Positions 1 to 64,000 of a DNA stretch of 64,000 nt are shown here, in pieces. Made by a program: the position numbers and the translations under genes. The first letter of the stretch is position 1. Each line of letters begins with the position of its first letter. This DNA is from Amorphochlora amoebiformis (taxonomy: Eukaryota > Cercozoa > Chlorarachniophyceae). The DNA is taken from NCBI GenBank assembly GCA_054601695.1, contig BAAHQB010000115.1, positions 549,770-613,769 of the forward strand, given 5' to 3'. Below the pieces are notes generated by a model. The model worked only from the letters and a program-made list of their open reading frames with translations. It ran no database searches and was not told the origin of the DNA.

Positions 1-313
1 CATACCTATTGGAAACATATATATGTATATATACATACACCTATCTATCACTTTTCTCTCTCTCTGGTCTCTCCCTTTCTTTGGTCTCTCTATAAATTCT
101 TACCTTTCCACTTGTATATATTTATCGCATTTCTCTATCCTTATATCTCATATTTTTTCTGTCTATAACGTCTATTTCTTCCCAATTTCGGCTTCTATAT
201 TTCGGTTTCTTCTCCATTTCCGTTGTAACCCTTCTCGCCCAGCCCCCCCCCCTTTTTGAAGAAAGGTTTAGAAGTTTTAGTTTTCAATTTTTCTTTCTTT
301 TTTCCTTATGAAG
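1..313 (+). other. Intron sequence of NAT10 upstream of the first visible exon
   Basis: Mixed pyrimidine-rich and TA-rich sequence with no exon I can defend. The last 60 bases are strongly T/C-rich and end in the AG used as the 3' splice site of the exon at 314. A 78-residue open frame starting at 23 has no protein-like composition. Confidence 0.6.
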
Positions 314-402
314 ATTTTGGCGCTGTTTAACAAGACCATGAGGAAAATTTCTAAGCATCTGCGGGTGGGTGTAATTGTGTTACATATACATATATGTTGA
401 AT

Positions 403-449
<47 letters not shown>

Positions 450-474
450 GTAATATATCTATATTAATATATAT

Positions 475-552
<78 letters not shown>

Positions 553-631
553 TTTATGTATACTCATACACATATGTACGCATATATATATATATATATT
601 ATATATATACACATACATATATACACATATA

Positions 632-662
<31 letters not shown>

Positions 663-949
663 ATATAATATACACGCACACGCACATATATATATATATA
701 TATATATACATATATATAAGGGTCTAGAGGAGATCATGGCGGCAAAGGAAATGAAATCAAGCATGTCCGCAGGTTCATAATACCCATTTACGTATCTATA
801 ACGGCCATATAACTATGTATAAGGGTGTTAACGATCAGTTGTACATATATATATATGTATATACATATGTGTGTAATGTATACATACATATGTATATATA
901 TATATATATATGTATGTAATGTATATGTATATATATATATGTACATGTC

Positions 950-989
<40 letters not shown>

Positions 990-1011
990 TTGTGCATTTA
1001 TACACACACAT

Positions 1012-1100
<89 letters not shown>

Positions 1101-1265
1101 TGCTTATACATGTACATATGTGTATCATATTCATGTACAGCATGCAAAATGGCCTGCAATTTGACGATTCTTACAATCAGAATTCATACATATTTATTCA
1201 TTTGTATTCTAACTCAGGCATATACACAGCCACACACACACACATTATGTATATATATATATATT

Positions 1266-1324
<59 letters not shown>

Positions 1325-1443
1325 TTAGAGATCTATTTTAGGAATCCAAGGCTCCGAAGATGCGAAGAAGTCCATGCAGCCTGTCCGAGTTGAACTATCG
1401 AAAGAACTAAAAAATGGAGCCCAAAAGGCGCTTTCAGACCTAC

Positions 1444-1497
<54 letters not shown>

Positions 1498-1775
1498 TAT
1501 ATGTATATATATATATACGGTTACACATATGTATATATATATATATATATATATATTATGTGTATATATACATATTTATTCAATGTTTAGTCATATTCCT
1601 ATATATATATATATATTATTGTATATGTATATATATATACATATGTATATATATATATATTATATATATATATATATATATAATATATTATTATTATTAT
1701 ATATATATATATATATATGTATAATTATATATGTATAGCTATATTGATATGTATTTCCATATTCATATACACATA

Positions 1776-1815
<40 letters not shown>

Positions 1816-2051
1816 GATATACTTATGCATGTTCATACCCATGCACATCCTATGTACATACTTTTGTATATACACAAATACATTTACACTAGGTCAAGAA
1901 AATGTCGATAATCAATTGATCTTAAGCTCTCTCTCTGTCTATATATATATATATATACATAGCTATGCATGTTCATACTTATACATACTCTCTAAAAACA
2001 TTGCATATACATACGTTTTTGTGCATATACATACGTTTTTGTACATATACA

Positions 2052-2086
<35 letters not shown>

Positions 2087-2266
2087 GTATAGATATTTAA
2101 TATATATATATATATATATACATGTTAGTACATTTACGATAGGTCCAAGCAAATGTCGATGCTAGAATCAATCGATCTCAAGCAATATGCTATCAAGGGC
2201 ACCGAGAAGGTTGAGTATATATATATGTGTATGTATGTGTATATATACTATATTTATAGTGTTATA

Positions 2267-2312
<46 letters not shown>

Positions 2313-2393
2313 CTTCGGAATCTATGAGTTTATCTTTTTAAAGCAAATCTAAGAACAATCCTTCTCCTCTGGACGTAGTATTCTAGCATATAA

Positions 2394-2439
<46 letters not shown>

Positions 2440-2495
2440 TCTAGCATATAATGTATGATTATATAAATATTCACACCTATATGTATGTATATACA

Positions 2496-2540
<45 letters not shown>

Positions 2541-2570
2541 CGTGTATCTGTGTATACCTATACATACATA

Positions 2571-2612
<42 letters not shown>

Positions 2613-2760
2613 TATCTAAATGTATTGCATCTGTATGTATTTACAGGACTGGGAAGAAGCTACCAAGAAATCAGACGGAGTACCGGCGAAAGTATCGGTA
2701 ATTACATGCATTTTGATGTGGTTTGGAGGATATTACCTAAACCAATAATACACACGCGCC

Positions 2761-2835
<75 letters not shown>

Positions 2836-2862
2836 TATATACATATATATAAATTATATATA

Positions 2863-2902
<40 letters not shown>

Positions 2903-3101
2903 TGTACATTTACGTATATTTATAATGTGTGTATATATATATATATAATATATATTGCATGTGGGTGAATGATATACTTATTTATGGTGTTTATTTATGG
3001 ATGCATAAGCATAAGTTCGTGTATATATATATATATATGTGTCATTCCTATGTACATATAATTTTTAGTATTGTGTAAAGATATACTATATATACACACA
3101 C

Positions 3102-3141
<40 letters not shown>

Positions 3142-3190
3142 ACTTGCATATATCATTGTAAGCATATATTCATATCCTTTACTACACGAG

Positions 3191-3241
<51 letters not shown>

Positions 3242-3374
3242 GGATCCTAGTAAATAACGGCGATACTAATACATACATATTTGCATGTGTTTATGTGTAC
3301 GATGTACGCATGTATGTATGTACGTATGTACACATTTACCAATGTGCGTGTGTGTAAGAACGTATCTGCACATC

Positions 3375-3426
<52 letters not shown>

Positions 3427-3649
3427 ATATATATACATATATATATATATGTAATATAATATATATATATGTAGATATATTCGAATTTGTATACACATCT
3501 AAATATCGATATTCATATAAAACATGTAAAATTAGGTAAAATCCGACGCTCCAGCAAGGGAGAAGAAGCCAGGCGGAAAGAAGAAGAAGATGAAGAGAAC
3601 GCCAAAGAGCAGCGGTGGACGGGCGAAAAAGATGGCCAAGCACCGCTGA
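314..3649 (+). CDS. NAT10: RNA cytidine acetyltransferase, C-terminal six exons (partial)
   Basis: The 3' end of a NAT10/Kre33 homologue. This nucleolar enzyme makes N4-acetylcytidine in 18S rRNA and tRNA. The six exons are 314-364, 721-772, 1342-1444, 2143-2209, 2647-2697 and 3536-3649; phases join without a stop and give 145 residues plus TGA. Recognition rests on [14 protein letters not shown] (human has LFNRIIRKVVKLF), then [15 protein letters not shown] (human KSMDLSEYIIRG), then a lysine-rich tail ending KKMAKHR, typical of the family's nucleolar-targeting end. The helicase, acetyltransferase and tRNA-binding domains lie upstream of the window. Introns are TA-rich. The start of the first exon is inferred from an AG after a pyrimidine run and could shift a few bases. 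The gene converges on PEX6. Confidence 0.86.
1881..1927 (+). pseudogene. Degenerate copy of NAT10 exon 2143-2209 inside the preceding intron
   Basis: About 46 bases, including the 10 bases before the splice acceptor and the AG itself, repeat 2131-2181 with a few substitutions and short deletions. In the frame used by the real exon the copy has lost a base and meets TAA after six codons, so it looks like a dead exon fragment. The real exon lies about 250 bases downstream, separated by TA repeats. Confidence 0.7.
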
Positions 3650-5212
3650 CTTACCAACAATAATACAAGAATCCTGCGCGAAACGAAGTTCCGAGTGTAA
3701 ATTTCGTACCTTTGATGAGTTTTGATAAATCTTAGAGATCTAACCGACCTGACCTTAGTACGAATCACTGGACAAATGTATTAATGTTATATTTTAGATA
3801 CCCATAGTTATACTCCAGACACAAGGTATCCGTATTTACTGTGATAGTCCAAAACCTGGTCAATAAGCTAGAAACGTGCGACCCGTGGCCATCTATACCA
3901 TGGGTCTGTTGGAGCGATCATCACTACTAGCTGTATATAATGATTACAAATGTATAATATATATATATATATATATATTATATATGTATTATATACATAC
4001 ATATATATATATATATATATGTATGTATGTGTGTAAATGTGTATCATAATATATACATATATTGTATTATACATACTAGATATACGATGCATCATGGCTG
4101 TCTACGGATATACTAGACTAGCGGCTAGTGATAGTAGTGATAGCTATGACAGTATCTAGCATTTATCATAGTATCCATCTTCGCTAGATCATTGCGCATG
4201 CATGTACACGTATGAGTCATAGATAGTGGCAGTGGCCGCTGTGCTATCTCTTATCAAGGACTAGGACAGAAGGGGTTTGACAACTAACTAGACTAAGTTT
4301 CATAAATCCATTTCATAAATTCATGATAATCCATTTCATAAATTCATGATCATCAGGGTGACTAGTACTCTAGGTACTACTTGTACACATATAAATTTTA
4401 CGCATGTCTAGATGTTGAATATCTTCTGAGTACGTATTCTAGTACCCAGACGTTTATCGATACTGGACGTACGTACATGTTGCATGGGTGACCGTCCGTG
4501 CGTATCTTGGTACGTAATTATAAGTTGTGTCGCGTTCGTATATATTGTATCCGTACGTACGTACGTATCCTTGTAGATACATATATGAATGTTACTTTCA
4601 CATGGGCACCTACGTACGTATGTACGTACATACTAGACATGCTGGATATATACCACCTAGACTAAGGGATAGTAGCATCATGATAGCAAAAATAGTATTA
4701 TGCTAATTATCTAGATTATACTAGTATATAGTGCGACTAGTACGATCTAGACGATAGGATCTATATACATGCACACATCTCAGATCGGATCTAGCGGATA
4801 TATGCCTTGACAGTCTAGTCCGAGTCGTGACGTTACGCAAGCTATTTGATACATCCACGTACGTACTCTGATAAGTGCACAATGAGCCTTCATGTGCTAA
4901 TAATATACTCGTCGTGAAAACTACGTCGTTGATGCCATTCATTCTTATCAGTACTGAGGAATTGAAAATATATTCTCACAGTATTGTGCACCTATGATAT
5001 CGATGACTAGCGATAGAGAAATATTCTGGCGTGAATGCAATATCTACACATTACAGACCTGCACACACAGTCTTGTCCACATGTATGCAGTAGTCTCGGG
5101 CTAAGGGAATGACGATTAAGATGACAACAACGTAAATGACGAAAGCGCTACAGCAAGGGCCAGTCACTAAATCTCATGTAGCAATAGACGTATACACCGT
5201 CGGAAGCCAGCG
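3650..5212. other. Intergenic region between convergent NAT10 and PEX6
   Basis: About 1.56 kb between the NAT10 stop and the PEX6 stop. TA arrays are confined to 3950-4080. The rest is complex sequence rich in ACGTACGT, CTAG and TACGTA words, notably at 4465-4640 and 4855-4870. A short tandem duplication built on CATTTCATAAATTCATGAT lies at 4294-4351. No open frame resembles a known protein, and I found no clear AATAAA just after either stop, so polyadenylation sites are not assigned. Confidence 0.6.
4294..4351. repeat. Short tandem duplication, ~24-bp unit
   Basis: The word TCCATTTCATAAATTCATGAT occurs twice, preceded by a third partial copy (TTTCATAAATCCATT). It is intergenic, between the convergent NAT10 and PEX6 genes. 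Confidence 0.7.
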
Positions 5213-13401
<8,189 letters not shown>

Positions 13402-13668
13402 CGGAAAGGGATAATCCCCCGAGAGTATCTATGTGATTATGTCGAATCCCCGGGGATTACCAGGAGAAAGTGTTAAGATATTGAATTAATTGATGTCATA
13501 TTGATTTTAAATACGTGAATATCCGTGTGGATTGGAAATGTCTATCTCTTTGTTCACCACCTCCAGGAGTCTCCCGAGTGCGTCGCACAACCCACATCGA
13601 GAAGACCGTGCCTCGCCCCTCCCCTCCATACCCACTCCGACAAAACTCCCTCTCGCACACTTCCTGCA
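13402..13668. promoter_or_regulatory. Divergent promoter region between PEX6 and PRKDC
   Basis: Only 267 bases separate the PEX6 start codon (minus strand, 13401) from the chosen PRKDC start codon (plus strand, 13669), so both genes must be driven from here or from inside their first exons. The stretch is free of TA microsatellite, unlike most non-coding sequence nearby. It carries a perfect palindrome at 13445-13458 and a related GATAATCCCCC word at 13410-13420. No TATA box is obvious. An in-frame upstream ATG at 13525 could lengthen the PRKDC N-terminus by 48 residues and shorten this region. Confidence 0.6.
13445..13458. promoter_or_regulatory. Perfect 14-bp palindrome AATCCCCGGGGATT
   Basis: A self-complementary site lying 44 bases from the PEX6 start and about 210 bases from the PRKDC start. 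A half-site-like word (TAATCCCCC) lies 35 bases closer to PEX6. A symmetric factor-binding site is an inference. Confidence 0.45.
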
Positions 13669-62925
<49,257 letters not shown>

Positions 62926-63047
62926 GTTTGTGAACCATGACTTGACCATGGCGAATTATCTGTGTTTCTCTACATGTTCTCTATCCGTATCTCTAATCTC
63001 TCTCTTTCTTGCTCTCTCCCTGTTTATTCTGTATATATGTATATGTA

Positions 63048-63079
<32 letters not shown>

Positions 63080-63233
63080 CATTTACATCTAGACCCTTCG
63101 CCCCAATGATTGTTGTATTCTATTTGTTCGTTTATGTCTTTCCTTTCAATTTTTTGTCACATATATACATATATATATGTATAGACATATATTATACATA
63201 TACATATATCTATATATATATATATATGTATAC

Positions 63234-63266
<33 letters not shown>

Positions 63267-63270
63267 TTGC

Positions 63271-63307
<37 letters not shown>

Positions 63308-63310
63308 TAC

Positions 63311-63373
<63 letters not shown>

Positions 63374-63936
63374 TAATATGTATAAATATACATATATATA
63401 TAGGTATATATGTATATATATGTAAATATATATATATGTGTATATACATGTATATATATATAGATATATATTTATATATATTTATATATTTTTTATATAC
63501 ATATACATATATATATATATATATATATGTATACGGTTGGCGCAACGATAGTCCAGACGTTGGTATTAGCAAATGGTAGTCCGGGATTAGGTTCTATTTA
63601 AGTCCTTCTGGATTCTAATAGGGAGTTCCTTCCAGAACATCTAGGAACGTTTTAAGTTCTGGAACACATTGGAATGTTCGGGAAAGTTCAGGAAGAAGCT
63701 TGACATGACGTCATATCTTGACGAGATGTCACGTCCGGTCACCTAATACCCGAAAGCCACGTTACTACCTAGGGATCCCCGTTACTACCGGGTACTGCCG
63801 GTTACTACCGCATGAAAATTTTCCAAGAATTTCCGGAATCCCAGCGATCTCCAGAGTATCGTACGACTATACCTCAACAAATTATCAATATCTACTCTTC
63901 GAACTGTGTCCCTTCATGCTATTTGTATTGTTGCTT

Positions 63937-63967
<31 letters not shown>

Positions 63968-64000
63968 CATATATATATATGTGTGTGTACATATTTGTAC
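62926..64000 (+). other. PRKDC intron after exon 84
   Basis: TA-rich intron to the window edge, with a TA-free dispersed repeat at 63531-63940. A candidate exon after CATCTAG at 63088 is open in phase 0 for 14 codons but lacks a donor and resemblance, so it is not called. Confidence 0.6.
63531..63940. repeat. Dispersed repeat, TGACGTCA family, copy 4 (longest)
   Basis: It begins near GGTTGGCGCAACGATAGTCC and carries GGAACGTTTTAAGTTCTGGAA, TTGACATGACGTCATATCTTG, TTACTACCGGGTACTGCCGG, TTTCCAAGAATTTCCGGAAT and CCCTTCATGCTATTTGTATTG. It is the most complete copy and shares landmarks in the same order and orientation with 16321-16950 and 36107-36490. Bounded by TA arrays on both sides. Confidence 0.75.

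Noticed and set aside
13525-13668. Upstream ATG extending the PRKDC protein by 48 residues
   Set aside because: In frame and possible, but the added residues have no resemblance to DNA-PKcs, and the start at 13669 already gives an N-terminus of similar length to human.
63088-63130. Candidate next PRKDC exon after CATCTAG
   Set aside because: Open in phase 0 but shows no match to the expected LGLILRYV segment and lacks a good donor.

Overview
This is a eukaryotic nuclear window. It holds parts or all of three intron-rich protein-coding genes, and their introns are largely made of (TA)n microsatellite with CA/TG runs, CT-rich tracts and short TTAGGG/CCCTAA (telomere-type) arrays. Nothing looks bacterial. 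The telomere-type repeats, GT-AG introns, a peroxisomal AAA ATPase and a DNA-PKcs homologue fit an intron-rich eukaryote; I could not place the lineage. All gene models were assembled by hand from splice signals, reading-phase continuity and remembered resemblance to the human proteins. No alignment was run.

Layout: (1) 314-3649, plus strand: the last six exons of a NAT10/Kre33-type RNA cytidine acetyltransferase, whose 5' part lies before the window. (2) 3650-5212: intergenic sequence between convergent genes. (3) 5213-13401, minus strand: a complete 15-exon PEX6 gene (968 codons plus stop). (4) 13402-13668: a short divergent promoter with a perfect 14-bp palindrome. (5) 13669-62925, plus strand: the first 84 recognisable exons (about 2,621 codons) of a PRKDC (DNA-PKcs) homologue. 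This is the helical-repeat N-terminal half or more; the FAT, kinase and FATC regions would lie beyond the window. (6) 62926-64000: intron, with one copy of a dispersed repeat.

Exons are mostly 30-150 nt, and coding sequence is only about 16% of the PRKDC span. Two PRKDC exons (687 and 1024 nt) are much larger. The three genes belong to unrelated pathways: RNA acetylation in ribosome biogenesis, peroxisomal receptor recycling, and non-homologous end joining. Only PEX6 and PRKDC share a regulatory region.

The most unusual signal is that several exons have a degenerate second copy, in whole or in part, inside the neighbouring TA-rich intron (NAT10 at 1881; PRKDC at 25437, 42762, 44905, 47479, and twice near 62500). 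Some copies stay open in the coding phase. Also notable: PEX6 has lost the canonical Walker A and B residues of its first ATPase domain while keeping the second, a divergent ~40-bp minisatellite supplies a splice acceptor, and a family of TGACGTCA-containing repeats sits in PRKDC introns.
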